Shown in pieces: positions 8,952 through 20,564 of a DNA stretch of 64,000 nt. The DNA lies in NCBI RefSeq assembly GCF_900086715.1, contig NZ_FLKH01000012.1, positions 62,001 through 126,000 on the forward strand. Direction: 5' to 3'. The notes under the pieces are model-generated. The model worked only from the letters and a program-made list of their open reading frames with translations, did no database searches and was not told the origin of the DNA. The number at the start of each line of letters is the position of its first letter. Positions within the stretch are counted from its first letter, which is position 1. Source of the DNA: Gracilibacillus timonensis (GTDB taxonomy: Bacteria; Bacillota; Bacilli; Bacillales; Amphibacillaceae). The position numbers and the translations under genes are program-made.

Positions 8952-10562
8952 TCATGTCATCGAATGAGCAGAAGGATTCTCGACCCTATCTAGTAATTCG
9001 CTAAGACTACGTACTTGATGATAAGTGTCGGTATAAGCAATATGTGATGCATTAAATTCACTAGGGCTAACGAGTCCGGCAGCGGCAGATATTCTGAATA
9101 GGCTTTCTCGTAAGGTTACCAAAAAATTAAGTGTGCGGTAACATTTTTCATCAACGACTAATGCCTGCTGCAGCTTGGTGTCTGTGGTAGCTACACCAAC
9201 TGGACAACGGTTGGTATGACAGATTTGTGCCATAATACAGCCCACGGTGATCATAAAGGCACGAGCGATATTGATTAAATCAGCACCCATCCCAAGCAAA
9301 ACAGCAATGCGGTCAGCCGTAAACAGTTTTCCTGAGGCGATCACTTTTACACGATCTCGCACACCATATTTTTTCAATGTTTGATCGACAATCATCACGG
9401 CTGACTTTATCGGTAAGCCGACGCGATCAGCTAATTCTTGAAAGGTAGCCCCCGTACCACCTTCCGATCCATCTACGGTAATAAAATCAGGACCTGTTCC
9501 GGAATCCCTCATATATTGGGCAATTTCTTCAAAAGACTGATTACCTCCGATAACGACCTTCATGCCTACAGGCAGTCCTGTGTGATTTCGAATTTTATCA
9601 ATGAAGTCAAACAAGGAAGGAACATCATGAAATTCATGGAAGCGGTTGGGACTATCAATCTCTTGATAAGGCTCAACATTACGAATAGCAGCAATTTCTT
9701 CCGTTACCTTTTCCGCAGCCACATGTCCGCCGCGTGTCTTCGCTCCTTGGGCTAACTTTAATTCAAAAGCCTTTACTTGTGGTATCTCACTTTTTTCTTT
9801 CAAAAGATCCCAGCTGAATTCCCCAGATTTTGTACGCACACCAAATAAACCTGGTCCGATTTGAGCAATGATATCGGTATTTCCTTGTAAATGATGATCA
9901 GACAAACCACCTTCTCCAGTATTCATCCAAGAACCACCAGCCATACCAATTCCTTTAGATAAGGCAGCAATTGCATGATCTCCCAAGGCACCATAACTCA
10001 TGGCTGACATTCCCACCAATCCTTTAACGATAAAAGGGTGCCGGCATTGCGGTCCAAGTACAATCGCGTGTTCATCAGTAAGCAGCCAAGGTTTGATTTG
10101 ATTATCTTGGAATGTTTCTTTTCGATTAAATAAATTGTCCTCTTTGATTTGATACACCTTGGAATCAATAAGCGGTTGATTATCTACTTCCAATTCTGCT
10201 TGCTGTTTAGGAAACATGGCGTTTTGTACATAAAAATCCGCTTCTTCAAAATCTCGTCGCGAACCAAAACCTATCATGTTCTTCTGATATTTGGCTGGCA
10301 TGATGATATCGCGATAATCATCACGGGAGAAAGGCTTGCCCGATCGATCTTGATCAAATAAGTATTGCCTTAGCTCAGGCCCCATCTTTTCCAGGATATA
10401 TCGCAATTTCCCGAGCAATGGGAAGTTTCGCAAGATGGCATGCTGATGCTGACTGCGATCTTTCAGGTAAAGAAAAACAAATAATATCAATGGCACAATA
10501 ATGATGGTAACGATAAGTATAATGGTGGAAAGCAGGATCCAATCTAGTATATTCCATTCCAT
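8952..10562 (-). CDS. yerD: FMN-binding glutamate synthase-domain protein, YerD-like
   Basis: A 536-residue protein with one N-terminal membrane helix (about residues 5-30) followed by a glutamate synthase central/FMN domain. Visible motifs are GLVGMSAMSYGALGDHAIAA, GGHVAAEKVTEEIAAIR, DGSEGGTGATFQELADRVG, and the cysteine cluster CIMAQICHTNRCPVG that would hold a 3Fe-4S cluster. It lacks the glutaminase domain of true GltB, as in B. subtilis YerD, whose physiological role I do not know. A longer frame opens at 10658, but AAAAAAGGAGTG just upstream of the ATG at 10562 fixes the start at MEWNILDW. Confidence 0.85.
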   Translation of the reverse strand: MEWNILDWILLSTIILIVTIIIVPLILFVFLYLKDRSQHQHAILRNFPLLGKLRYILEKMGPELRQYLFDQDRSGKPFSRDDYRDIIMPAKYQKNMIGFGSRRDFEEADFYVQNAMFPKQQAELEVDNQPLIDSKVYQIKEDNLFNRKETFQDNQIKPWLLTDEHAIVLGPQCRHPFIVKGLVGMSAMSYGALGDHAIAALSKGIGMAGGSWMNTGEGGLSDHHLQGNTDIIAQIGPGLFGVRTKSGEFSWDLLKEKSEIPQVKAFELKLAQGAKTRGGHVAAEKVTEEIAAIRNVEPYQEIDSPNRFHEFHDVPSLFDFIDKIRNHTGLPVGMKVVIGGNQSFEEIAQYMRDSGTGPDFITVDGSEGGTGATFQELADRVGLPIKSAVMIVDQTLKKYGVRDRVKVIASGKLFTADRIAVLLGMGADLINIARAFMITVGCIMAQICHTNRCPVGVATTDTKLQQALVVDEKCYRTLNFLVTLRESLFRISAAAGLVSPSEFNASHIAYTDTYHQVRSLSELLDRVENPSAHSMT

Positions 10563-10895
10563 TTTGTTGTCACTCCTTTTTTGATGTATGAATAAGGTGG
10601 TCCTATTTATGGAATACCCTGTTTTTGTGGAAGTACACGGTGTAGTGAATAAATACAAATATTCACATGGAGAGATGCATTATTAATTACTGAAAATAGT
10701 GATCACGCTTCATAGGATGAATGCCCATTATGCTTCAATCAGGTAATTTCATTCAGTTACCAAAAAGCAATCAAAAAAATCGGTTCTCATATTATTTATC
10801 TTACAGAAATGTATCAGTTCATTTCTGCAGTTAGATAAACAGGGGAAAAATGTGATATAGTTAAAATTAATTAAAAATTATGGGTGGAGTGAAGA

Positions 10896-10967
10896 ATGCT
10901 AGGGAAATTTAGCAAGAAAGGTATGACAAGGGTAAAGAATTACAATATAGTCCTAATGGAGCTTTGA
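10896..10967 (+). CDS. Doubtful 23-codon small ORF
   Basis: ATG to TGA encodes MLGKFSKKGMTRVKNYNIVL plus three residues. GGGTGGAGTGAAG lies at suitable spacing upstream, which is the only support. The peptide is basic and not clearly a membrane segment. It may be a real small protein, a gene remnant or chance. Confidence 0.2.
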   Translation: MLGKFSKKGMTRVKNYNIVLMEL

Positions 10968-10990
10968 GATAGAAGTGATTTCCGTCTTAT

Positions 10991-11004
10991 TTTAAGCGCA
11001 TACA
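10991..11004 (+). promoter_or_regulatory. Weak cre-like site
   Basis: TTTAAGCGCATACA matches 12 of 14 positions of the Bacillus CcpA consensus TGWAARCGYTWNCW, including the central CG. It lies about 130 bp before the oxidoreductase gene. It shares TAAGCGCAT with a second weak site before the fucosidase gene. Two mismatches make this tentative. Confidence 0.25.
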
Positions 11005-11130
11005 ATATATAAAATAAACTATTAATAGGGGGCGTGTTGTAAATTCTACGTATTGTTTGTTAAATTGCTCATGTAATTTTATGAAGATGCTATCTATACT
11101 CATAAAAATTCAGTCAAAGGATGTGGGGAA

Positions 11131-12120
11131 ATGAAAAAAATAATTCAAGTAGGTACAGGTGATTTTGGATTGACATGGCTGGAAATTCTGAAAGATGATC
11201 CCCATGTAGACATTGTTGCCGTTGTAGATGTAGCAAAAGAAAATTTGGAGAAAGCTCGCAGAATAATGGACGTAAAAACGATCAATTATTATGAGAATCA
11301 TTTAGAAGCATTTGAGAAAGAAACAGCGGATATCGCAGTGGTAATTACTCCACCACAAACACGTGGGCAAATTACTTTAGATGCCTTAAAGCATGATTTC
11401 CATGTTTTCATGGAAAAACCTTTAGCCCACACGAAAGAGACAGCAGATGATTTATTTGAACTTGCAAAAAAATATCAACAACATGTGGTAGTAAGTCAAA
11501 ATTATCGATATCGACCTGAAATTCAAGCCATTAAACAAGCAGTAGAACAAGAAGTCGTTGGTCCTATTGAATATGTTGAGTGGAACTTTCAACGGGCTTC
11601 TAAATTCGGGGGATGGAGAGATAATTATCAAGAAATCATTTTGGAAGATATGAGTATTCATCACTTTGATTTATTAAGATACATTCTTGGAAAAAACGCA
11701 GATACTGTATATGCCAAAAGTATGCGTCCTTCTTGGAGTTGGTTTCAAGGTAATCCAACAGCGAGTGTGTTGATCGATATGGAAGGTATACATGTCAATT
11801 ACTTTGCGAGCTGGGTAACTAGCGGTCCGGAAACTTCTTGGAATGGTGAGTGCAAGTTATACGGTAGGCAAGGCATCATCGCATTAATTGATGATAGGCC
11901 TATGATTATTAAGTCAAATGGAGAAGAACAGTCATTATCTCTTCCTGAGATGGAAAAACAAGATCGAGCTTTTTCTATAAATGAAATGATAACAGCTATT
12001 GAGGAGGGGCGAGAACCTAGTAATGTTGTGTCTGATAACATCTACAGTTTCCAAATGGTAAGCGCTTCTTTGGAATCAATTAAATTAAAAAGAGAAATTG
12101 ATTTGAAGAAGAATTTGTAA
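11131..12120 (+). CDS. Gfo/Idh/MocA family oxidoreductase
   Basis: A 329-residue NAD(P)-dependent sugar or inositol dehydrogenase-like protein. The N-terminal Rossmann fold shows QVGTGDFGLTWLEIL. The family lysine motif EKPLAH lies near residue 95, and the C-terminal alpha/beta domain follows with DMSIHHFDLLRYILG near residue 178. GGATGTGGGGAAATG supports the start. It stands alone, converging on the GH51 gene. Its substrate cannot be told from sequence; sugar or deoxy-sugar oxidation fits the surroundings. Confidence 0.88.
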   Translation: MKKIIQVGTGDFGLTWLEILKDDPHVDIVAVVDVAKENLEKARRIMDVKTINYYENHLEAFEKETADIAVVITPPQTRGQITLDALKHDFHVFMEKPLAHTKETADDLFELAKKYQQHVVVSQNYRYRPEIQAIKQAVEQEVVGPIEYVEWNFQRASKFGGWRDNYQEIILEDMSIHHFDLLRYILGKNADTVYAKSMRPSWSWFQGNPTASVLIDMEGIHVNYFASWVTSGPETSWNGECKLYGRQGIIALIDDRPMIIKSNGEEQSLSLPEMEKQDRAFSINEMITAIEEGREPSNVVSDNIYSFQMVSASLESIKLKREIDLKKNL

Positions 12121-12195
12121 CAATAGAAAGCCTATATGGGATAATGACATATTCAAGTAGAGATGATAATGATGAGCGATATCTGCTTTTATTTG

Positions 12196-12231
12196 AATTA
12201 ACGTGGTAGGCTTAGGCTTACCACGTTAATT
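12196..12231. terminator. Bidirectional terminator
   Basis: A perfect 13-bp inverted repeat, AATTAACGTGGTA (12196-12208) / TACCACGTTAATT (12219-12231), lies between the convergent oxidoreductase and GH51 genes. It is AT-rich at the base and serves either strand. Confidence 0.75.
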
Positions 12232-12247
12232 GTACAATTATACCAAT

Positions 12248-14712
<2,465 letters not shown>

Positions 14713-14749
14713 CTTATTACCTCCCTAAAACTATTAGGATAAGCATACT

Positions 14750-14763
14750 AGAAAACCCTTTCA
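14750..14763 (-). promoter_or_regulatory. Candidate cre site upstream of GH43-GH51
   Basis: Read on the minus strand, TGAAAGGGTTTTCT matches 13 of 14 positions of the CcpA consensus. The mismatch falls in the central CG, normally the best conserved part, which lowers confidence. It lies about 40 bp upstream of the GH43 start, where repression by glucose would be effective. Confidence 0.3.
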
Positions 14764-14790
14764 AAAAGAATAGGCTTTTTTCCGTTGTTC

Positions 14791-14818
14791 TTGACACTTC
14801 TTCCGGTCTTGATATACT
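14791..14818 (+). promoter_or_regulatory. Sigma-A promoter of AraC gene
   Basis: TTGACA (14791-14796), a 16-nt spacer and TATACT (14813-14818) lie about 25 bp before the AraC start codon. The -35 is perfect and the -10 has one mismatch. Confidence 0.65.
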
Positions 14819-14842
14819 CAAGGAAAGGTAAGGGGGATGCTT

Positions 14843-15619
14843 ATGTTGAGACTGGATTATTGTGATTATAGCTGTCATAATCGCGATGGTGATAGGATTT
14901 ATCGTCCTAATGGGTTAGGTTGTTATCTTTTTTTACGTTTCTATCAATCAATGCGTATAGTATTAACTGATTCCATCGTGTACGCACAGGAAGGTGCTTG
15001 TATTCTGTTTACACCTGAGTATCCGCAAGATTATTCTGCAATACAAGAGTTCCAGAATAGTTATGTGCACTTCCATATGCAAGGGAGGAATGCTCTAGAT
15101 TACCAGTTGCCATTAAATGAAGTTTTTTATCCTGAAAATATAGAAGTAATCGATCAACTATTTCAAAAGATCCAGGCGGAATTTCTTTCACCAGACATCT
15201 TTCAACAAGAAATGATGGATATGTTACTTCGTCAGCTGTTGATAGAAAGTTCGCGGCAACTTGTCCCATCTTATCAATCAGAAGAAGCTAGTATGTTACA
15301 CGCTGCTTTTCGTAACCTTCGCTTTACCTTACTTACTCAATGTGAAAAGGATTGGACGATTGCCCAGATGTGCCAGGCTGTACATTTAGAGAAAAGCCAA
15401 TTCTACACATATTATGAACGATTCTTCTATATTTCGCCCAAGGCTGATTTGCTGAATGCACGTATAAATAAAGCTAAACAAATGCTAGTAAACCAAGCGG
15501 CCGTAATCCAAGATGTATCGGAAAGCTGTGGTTTTGGCAGTGCTAGCCATTTTTCGCGTCAATTTAAACGATCGGTCGGATATTCGCCACGGGAATTTCA
15601 AGAGAAGCGGTTGAGATGA
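14843..15619 (+). CDS. AraC family regulator
   Basis: A 258-residue regulator with an N-terminal cupin-like half (residues 1-150) and a C-terminal AraC domain: EKDWTIAQMCQAVHLEKSQF, then DVSESCGFGSASHFSRQFKR, then VGYSPREFQEK. The frame opens at 14837 but that ATG touches AAGGGGG; the ATG at 14843 has 6-nt spacing and is preferred. It is transcribed divergently from the GH43-GH51 operon and is its likely regulator (inference from position). Confidence 0.88.
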   Translation: MLRLDYCDYSCHNRDGDRIYRPNGLGCYLFLRFYQSMRIVLTDSIVYAQEGACILFTPEYPQDYSAIQEFQNSYVHFHMQGRNALDYQLPLNEVFYPENIEVIDQLFQKIQAEFLSPDIFQQEMMDMLLRQLLIESSRQLVPSYQSEEASMLHAAFRNLRFTLLTQCEKDWTIAQMCQAVHLEKSQFYTYYERFFYISPKADLLNARINKAKQMLVNQAAVIQDVSESCGFGSASHFSRQFKRSVGYSPREFQEKRLR

Positions 15620-15756
15620 TTAGTTTATTAACTTTTCAATATCTAATAATATTGTTAGGAGTTTTGACTGTGAAGCTGGATGGTGCATGGTTTATTCTAA
15701 TGAAAGTAATATATTTTTATAGAATAGCCAGGTTTAAAATACAAGGGGGAGTAAAA

Positions 15757-16215
15757 ATGACAGTCACAGAAGAGTTTAGCCTATATAGAATAGTTTCAGC
15801 TATTATACTATCAGGAAGTAATATCCTTTTAGTGCAAAATAACAGTAACGATGCTGATTATACGTGGAGTCTTCCAGGTGGAGTAGTGGAGCTAAATGAA
15901 ACACTTGAAAAGGCACTTTATAGAGAGGTACACGAAGAAACTGGACTGCATGTGCAAAATCAGGAATTAGCGTATATTCATGAAAGTTTTATTCGGAAAT
16001 ATACGGCACATAGCCTAGTGACCGTATTTAGAATAGAGGTTGATTTAAAAGATACACCCCAAATGAACGATCCTGATGGTGAGATTGTACAAGTAAAGTG
16101 GGTACCTGTAAGAGAATTAAGCCATTATATTAAAAAATCACATGTGCTGAGAGCTTTAGAAAAATGGTTGAAAACGAGACAAACATGTTATATAAAAGAA
16201 AAGGAAATTTTGTAA
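15757..16215 (+). CDS. Nudix hydrolase
   Basis: A 152-residue protein with a complete Nudix box at residues 41-63 (GGVVELNETLEKALYREVHE then ETG), matching G-x5-E-x7-RE-V-x-EE-x-G. Nudix enzymes hydrolyse nucleoside diphosphates linked to another group, using Mg2+ bound by the box glutamates. The open frame extends back to 15616, but GGGGGAGTAAAA just before the ATG at 15757 marks the start. Substrate unknown; the gene appears monocistronic. Confidence 0.87.
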   Translation: MTVTEEFSLYRIVSAIILSGSNILLVQNNSNDADYTWSLPGGVVELNETLEKALYREVHEETGLHVQNQELAYIHESFIRKYTAHSLVTVFRIEVDLKDTPQMNDPDGEIVQVKWVPVRELSHYIKKSHVLRALEKWLKTRQTCYIKEKEIL

Positions 16216-16308
16216 ACAAACACTTGTTCTACCTGGTGATTGATGCTATACTAGTCTTAGAACTTCACCACGATACATCCCTCATAACCTCACAAAGGAC
16301 GTGCTATA

Positions 16309-17168
16309 ATGACCGTATTATCACTCGTTCGCGAAGCACCTCAGACCTACACCAAACATGACCAATTATTCAAAGAATTAATCCACAACTTTTTCGAAGA
16401 ATTCCTGGAAGCCTTCTTTCCTGATGTCCACGCTTATTTAGACTTTGCCACCATCAAACCCCTTTCAGAAGAAGTATTTTCCGACTTGCATGATGGAGAC
16501 ACTCGCCGCTTGGATATTGTCGTGGAAACCAAATTGAAAGAAAGCGATGCTATGCTGATTATCCATGTCGAACCACAAAGTTACCAACAGTCGAATTTCC
16601 ATGAGCGCATGTTTCTTTATTTTAACATGTTGTATAATAGGTATAGAAAACCGATTGTGCCGATTGCTGTTTTTAGTTACGAGGAAGACTGGGAATATGA
16701 CCAATATACGATGGCTTTCCCTTTCCATCATGTGTTAACCTTTAACTATAGGATCCTTCATTTGCGTGAAAAAGATTGGCGTGACTATATTCGTTCAGAT
16801 AACCCTGCAGCGGCAGCCCTTCTGAGTAAAATGGGCAAGAAAAGGTAGAAGTAAAGAAAGAATTCCTGCGTATGCTAGTACGAATGAAATTAGATCCAGC
16901 CAGAGAACGACTAATTTATGGATTTTTTGAAAGCTATTTAATCTTAAATGAAGAAGAGGAGGAAGAATTGATGGAGGAAATCAAACGATCGGACGATGCC
17001 GAAAAGATTTTGGAACTGCCTATTTCGTATGAGGAAAAAGGGAAGGAAATGGGTAAAAAAGAGGATGCTGTAGTGATGTTGAAGGAAGGTTTTTCTTTAG
17101 ATTTAATCTCAAGAATTACCGGTTTGGAAAAAGAGGTGATTGAGGACTTGAAAAGAAATTCTAAATAA
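16309..17168 (+). pseudogene. Frameshifted Rpn/PD-(D/E)XK nuclease family gene
   Basis: Two frames together make one Rpn-type protein. Frame 1 (16309-16848) starts MTVLSLVREAPQ and carries HDQLFKELIHNFFEEFLEAF and RRLDIVVETKL...IIHVEPQ, the nuclease core with the Asp/Glu residues. It stops after SKMGKKR. The coding sense continues one frame back at 16842 (KVEVKKEFLRMLVRMKLDPA) and runs to 17168, ending in the EKGKEMGKKEDAVVMLKEGF helix typical of these proteins. A change of -1 or +2 nt near 16840-16845 therefore splits the gene. No canonical slippery heptamer is present, so mutation or sequencing error is more likely than programmed recoding. Confidence 0.75.
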
Positions 17169-17368
17169 TTAGTAGGAACAGGTGTGAGATAAGGAAGTAG
17201 CTTGTCACTAATGATAATGCTTTAAGGTAAACGGATAACCCATGTACATTATCGTTCGTTTTCGAAAAAGGAACTAGACAGTAATCTCCCTTATTTGATA
17301 TGATAAGTTGATGTTTTTGAAAAATGTTAGAATATTTAAACGGATTCGAAAGGTCTGAGGAGATTATA

Positions 17369-18313
17369 ATGAAAGTTTTAGGAAGAATTAGTTCATTTGC
17401 GGGCAATACCTTTGCACTATGGGTTATCCTTATTGCCATTATTAGTTTTATCTTTCCTAGTGGATTTAGCTGGATTATTTCATATGTCAACATCTTGTTG
17501 GGAATTATTATGTTCGGCATGGGTTTGACACTGACACCACAGGATTTTAAAGGAATTATCAAAACACCAAGAAGTGTATTGATCGCAGTGATTGCACAAT
17601 ATACAATTATGCCTTTATTTGCTTATTTATTGGTAAAAGTTTTTCAGTTAACACCGGAAATTGCGGTAGGTGTTATTTTGGTTGGCTGTTGTCCTGGCGG
17701 GACAGCGTCGAATGTGATTACCTTTTTGGCGAAAGGAAATACGGCTTTATCTGTAGCTACAACTACCGTTTCTACGCTATTATCACCGATACTGACACCA
17801 ACGCTCACTCTATTGTTAGCAAGTGAATGGATGTCTGTGTCTTTTGTTGATATGTTTTTTTCTATTGTAAAGGTAGTATTGATTCCGATTATTTTGGGCT
17901 TTGTTGTGCGTATGCTGTTCCGAGAGCAGGTGGAAAAAAGTGTTACTGCGCTACCGCTTGTCTCCGTAATCGGTATTGTTGCAGTAGCGGCAGGGGTTGT
18001 TTCTGTCAATACAGAGGCGATTGCAACGTCTGGCTTACTCATTTTTGTTGTGGTCATGTTACATAATATCCTAGGTTTACTGGTAGGTTTTCTATTGGCA
18101 AGGATAAGTAAGCTGAACTTCGCCGATCAAAAGGCGGTTGCGATTGAGGCGGGCATGCAAAATTCAGCATTGGCCTCGCAACTAGCACTGAACTTCTTTG
18201 CGGCCAACCCGATAGCAGCCGTGCCAAGTACGATATTCAGTATCTGGCATAATATATCTGGGCCGGTACTAGCGACTTTTTGGTCGAAACTTAGTGACAA
18301 GGCACAGAAATAA
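17369..18313 (+). CDS. Bile acid:sodium symporter (BASS) family transporter
   Basis: A 314-residue membrane protein with about nine hydrophobic segments. Family signatures are IMFGMGLTLTPQDF, VGVILVGCCPGGTASNVITF and the C-terminal EAGMQNSALASQLALNFF. Members exchange Na+ for organic anions; in bacilli the closest type is YocS-like, with unclear substrate. The frame opens at 17324, but GAGGAGATTATA directly before the ATG at 17369 fixes the start. Monocistronic, with a terminator-like hairpin after the stop. Confidence 0.88.
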   Translation: MKVLGRISSFAGNTFALWVILIAIISFIFPSGFSWIISYVNILLGIIMFGMGLTLTPQDFKGIIKTPRSVLIAVIAQYTIMPLFAYLLVKVFQLTPEIAVGVILVGCCPGGTASNVITFLAKGNTALSVATTTVSTLLSPILTPTLTLLLASEWMSVSFVDMFFSIVKVVLIPIILGFVVRMLFREQVEKSVTALPLVSVIGIVAVAAGVVSVNTEAIATSGLLIFVVVMLHNILGLLVGFLLARISKLNFADQKAVAIEAGMQNSALASQLALNFFAANPIAAVPSTIFSIWHNISGPVLATFWSKLSDKAQK

Positions 18314-18320
18314 TATAGAA

Positions 18321-18350
18321 AAGAAGTCGGTCAAATCAGTCCGGCTTCTT
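18321..18350 (+). terminator. Candidate terminator after BASS transporter
   Basis: AAGAAGTCGG (18321-18330) pairs with CCGGCTTCTT (18341-18350), with one G-T pair and a 10-nt loop. The T-run after it is short. Confidence 0.5.
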
Positions 18351-18531
18351 GTTGAAAAATGTGAAGTTTTTGTCGTGATTTTTGCTGTTAAGGATCTTAG
18401 CAGGTACAAAATGCGGCTTCGGTTATGATAACACCTCTAAATGAAAGCGATATCCTTGCAATATTCCTAGCACTTCAAATAAAATACAGAGTACAATCGT
18501 TAAACAACTTTTGGAGAAGAGGTGGCCTTAG

Positions 18532-19551
18532 GTGAATCAAGAAGATCAATTGTTTGATCAATTTTATCAAAATGCATTAGAGGAGTCTGTCAAGGCGGTA
18601 GGACCGGCAGAGCGAAGATCGATTTTAACTAATACACTTCTTGAATTGCTAGGAGATTTTTCGTATTTAAATGATACCCGAGTTCCTTTTCAGACACGTG
18701 TGCTAGAAACAAAGGATTGTGAGAGATATCACAGAGATTTAATAGCATTGTCCGTTACAGAGCTTGTGGAGATAAAAATGTTTATTTTAACACCGAAGAC
18801 CAATCAAGAGGTTTTTCCATCTGTTCTGGCTGTCCACGGACATGGATATGGTGTCCATGAAGCGGTAGGGCTGACTAAAGATGGGGAAAAAGAAGAAAAC
18901 ACGATTCACCATCAGTTTGCTATTCAGTTAGTGAATCAGGGTTTCAAGGTTTTTGTGCCTGAAGTAATTGGGTTTGGTGAGAGGCGTTTGACGAGAGATA
19001 TAGAAGCGGGAAATGAAAATTCTTGTGAATCGATGGCAACCAATCTATTAATGGAAGGAAAAACATTAGCTGGTCTGCGGATTTGGGAGGCACGGTGTAT
19101 ACTAGATTATATAGAAGAGGACGCTCAAGTAGATGCAAATAATATAGCAATGATGGGCTTTTCAGGAGGTGGATTGGTGTCCGCTTTTACAGCCACTTTA
19201 GATACCCGAGTCAAGGCAACGGTATTAACTGGATTTGCCAACACATTTAAGGGTAGTACGATGGCAATGCACCATTGTATTGATAATTATATTCCAGGTA
19301 TTTTGGCGGTGGCGGAACTGCCAGAGTGGATTGCTTTGATTGCCCCACGGAGTCTGTTTATTGAATCGGGCGAGAACGATCCAATTTTTCCAAGTCAATA
19401 TACCAAAGAGGCTATTGAGGAAATTAGTGAATATTATACATTTTCTCCAGAGAAATTTAGTTATGATATTTTTCCAGGGGCACATGAAGTAAGTGGTAGA
19501 AAAGCGTATAATTGGTTACAGCAACAATTGCTGCAAGGAAAAGGGGGGTAG
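18532..19551 (+). CDS. Alpha/beta hydrolase (esterase-like)
   Basis: A 339-residue cytoplasmic hydrolase. SVLAVHGHGYGVHEAVG resembles the oxyanion-hole region, NNIAMMGFSGGGLVSAF holds the nucleophile Ser, SGENDPIFP the likely Asp, and FPGAHEVSG the His. It resembles acetyl-xylan-esterase-like and DUF-type abhydrolases, so deacylation of a modified sugar is plausible but not shown. The start is GTG after GGAGAAGAGGTGG. Only 2 bp separate it from the dehydrogenase gene, so the two are co-transcribed with the downstream isomerase gene. Confidence 0.82.
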   Translation: MNQEDQLFDQFYQNALEESVKAVGPAERRSILTNTLLELLGDFSYLNDTRVPFQTRVLETKDCERYHRDLIALSVTELVEIKMFILTPKTNQEVFPSVLAVHGHGYGVHEAVGLTKDGEKEENTIHHQFAIQLVNQGFKVFVPEVIGFGERRLTRDIEAGNENSCESMATNLLMEGKTLAGLRIWEARCILDYIEEDAQVDANNIAMMGFSGGGLVSAFTATLDTRVKATVLTGFANTFKGSTMAMHHCIDNYIPGILAVAELPEWIALIAPRSLFIESGENDPIFPSQYTKEAIEEISEYYTFSPEKFSYDIFPGAHEVSGRKAYNWLQQQLLQGKGG

Positions 19552-19553
19552 TC

Positions 19554-20549
19554 ATGAAAAATGCTATATTCATAATGAACCAAGATACCTTTAATTTGGT
19601 GTATCCTTCTTTTATACGAGATGAGATAGCCACATTGGTGAACGTTGTAGCCGAACCAATGTCGCAACAGGAGTTAAGCAAAGACTTATCGGTATTGCAA
19701 GATGTAGAGATTATCATTACCGGGTGGGGAGCACCTGCTATTGATCAGACACTACTAGACGCTGCTCCAAATCTTCAACTTGTTCTATATGGTGCAGGAT
19801 CGATTAAGGCTATTGCAAAGCAGGAGGCATGGGATCATGGCATTCGATTTACAACCGCCGTATCTGCTAATGGCAGGCCGGTGGCAGAGTTTACTTTGTC
19901 ACAGATTCTCTTTTGTTTGAAAAATGGTTGGGAGTTTGTCCGAGAGATTGAAGCAACGAAACAGTATCCACCGAAGCCTTTTGCCATAAAAGGGGCATTT
20001 CGAAGCAAAGTTGGTTTAATTTCGCTGAGTACGGTAGGAAGACATACGTTGGAATTGTTGCGTCCGTTTGACATCGATATTTTGGCGTATGATCCTTTTA
20101 TTACGCAAGAGGAAGCGGATCAGCTGGGGGTCACACTTTGTTCCTTAGAGGAATTATTCCGACAAGCAGATGTGGTCTCCTTACATACACCGCTGCTGGA
20201 AGAAACGATTGGGATGATTCGCGGAGATCATTTCCGCTTGATGAAGCAAGGATCCAGTTTTATCAATACAGCAAGAGGAGCGATTGTTCGAGAGCAAGAA
20301 ATGATCGAAGTGTTACAAGCGCGCAAGGATATCACCGCAATACTTGATGTGACACATCCTGAACCGCCAAGCCAGGATTCCTTACTGTTTCAACTGCCAA
20401 ATGTGGTCATCACCCCACATTTAGCAGGAAGTGAAGGCGAAGAATGTGGACGGATGGGAAGCTTTATGTTGGAAGAATTAAAAAGGTATCTAGATGATCA
20501 ACCATTAAAATGGGAAGTTAGTGAAGCGCAATTTGTACGTATGGCTTAA
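19554..20549 (+). CDS. D-2-hydroxyacid dehydrogenase family protein
   Basis: A 331-residue protein. The catalytic elements expected of the family are present: NTARGAIVREQEM (Arg) near 245, a following acidic residue, and PNVVITPHLAG (His) near 290. The nucleotide-binding loop is unusual: GLISLSTVG at 154-162, with Ser at two positions where relatives usually have Gly (GLGxxG). The frame opens at 19512, inside the previous gene, but AAGGGGGGTAGTC before the ATG at 19554 sets the start. Probable NAD(P)-dependent reduction of a sugar-derived 2-oxo acid; substrate unknown. Confidence 0.82.
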   Translation: MKNAIFIMNQDTFNLVYPSFIRDEIATLVNVVAEPMSQQELSKDLSVLQDVEIIITGWGAPAIDQTLLDAAPNLQLVLYGAGSIKAIAKQEAWDHGIRFTTAVSANGRPVAEFTLSQILFCLKNGWEFVREIEATKQYPPKPFAIKGAFRSKVGLISLSTVGRHTLELLRPFDIDILAYDPFITQEEADQLGVTLCSLEELFRQADVVSLHTPLLEETIGMIRGDHFRLMKQGSSFINTARGAIVREQEMIEVLQARKDITAILDVTHPEPPSQDSLLFQLPNVVITPHLAGSEGEECGRMGSFMLEELKRYLDDQPLKWEVSEAQFVRMA

Positions 20550-20564
20550 AAAAGGAGGTCTATT

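Larger units (their letters stand above)
10563..11130. other. 568-bp intergenic region, mostly unassigned
   Basis: A divergent gap between the yerD-like gene and the Gfo/Idh oxidoreductase gene, AT-rich. It holds one doubtful 23-codon ORF (10896-10967) and a weak cre-like site (10991-11004). I found no RNA gene, strong hairpin or larger ORF with a convincing start. Confidence 0.6.

Noticed and set aside
15616-15756. 47-residue N-terminal extension of the Nudix protein
   Set aside because: The extension has no ribosome-binding site and overlaps the AraC stop; GGGGGAG precedes the internal ATG.
16836-16850. Programmed -1 frameshift in the Rpn-type gene
   Set aside because: No X-XXY-YYZ slippery heptamer and no obvious downstream stem or pseudoknot at the break; mutation is the simpler reading.
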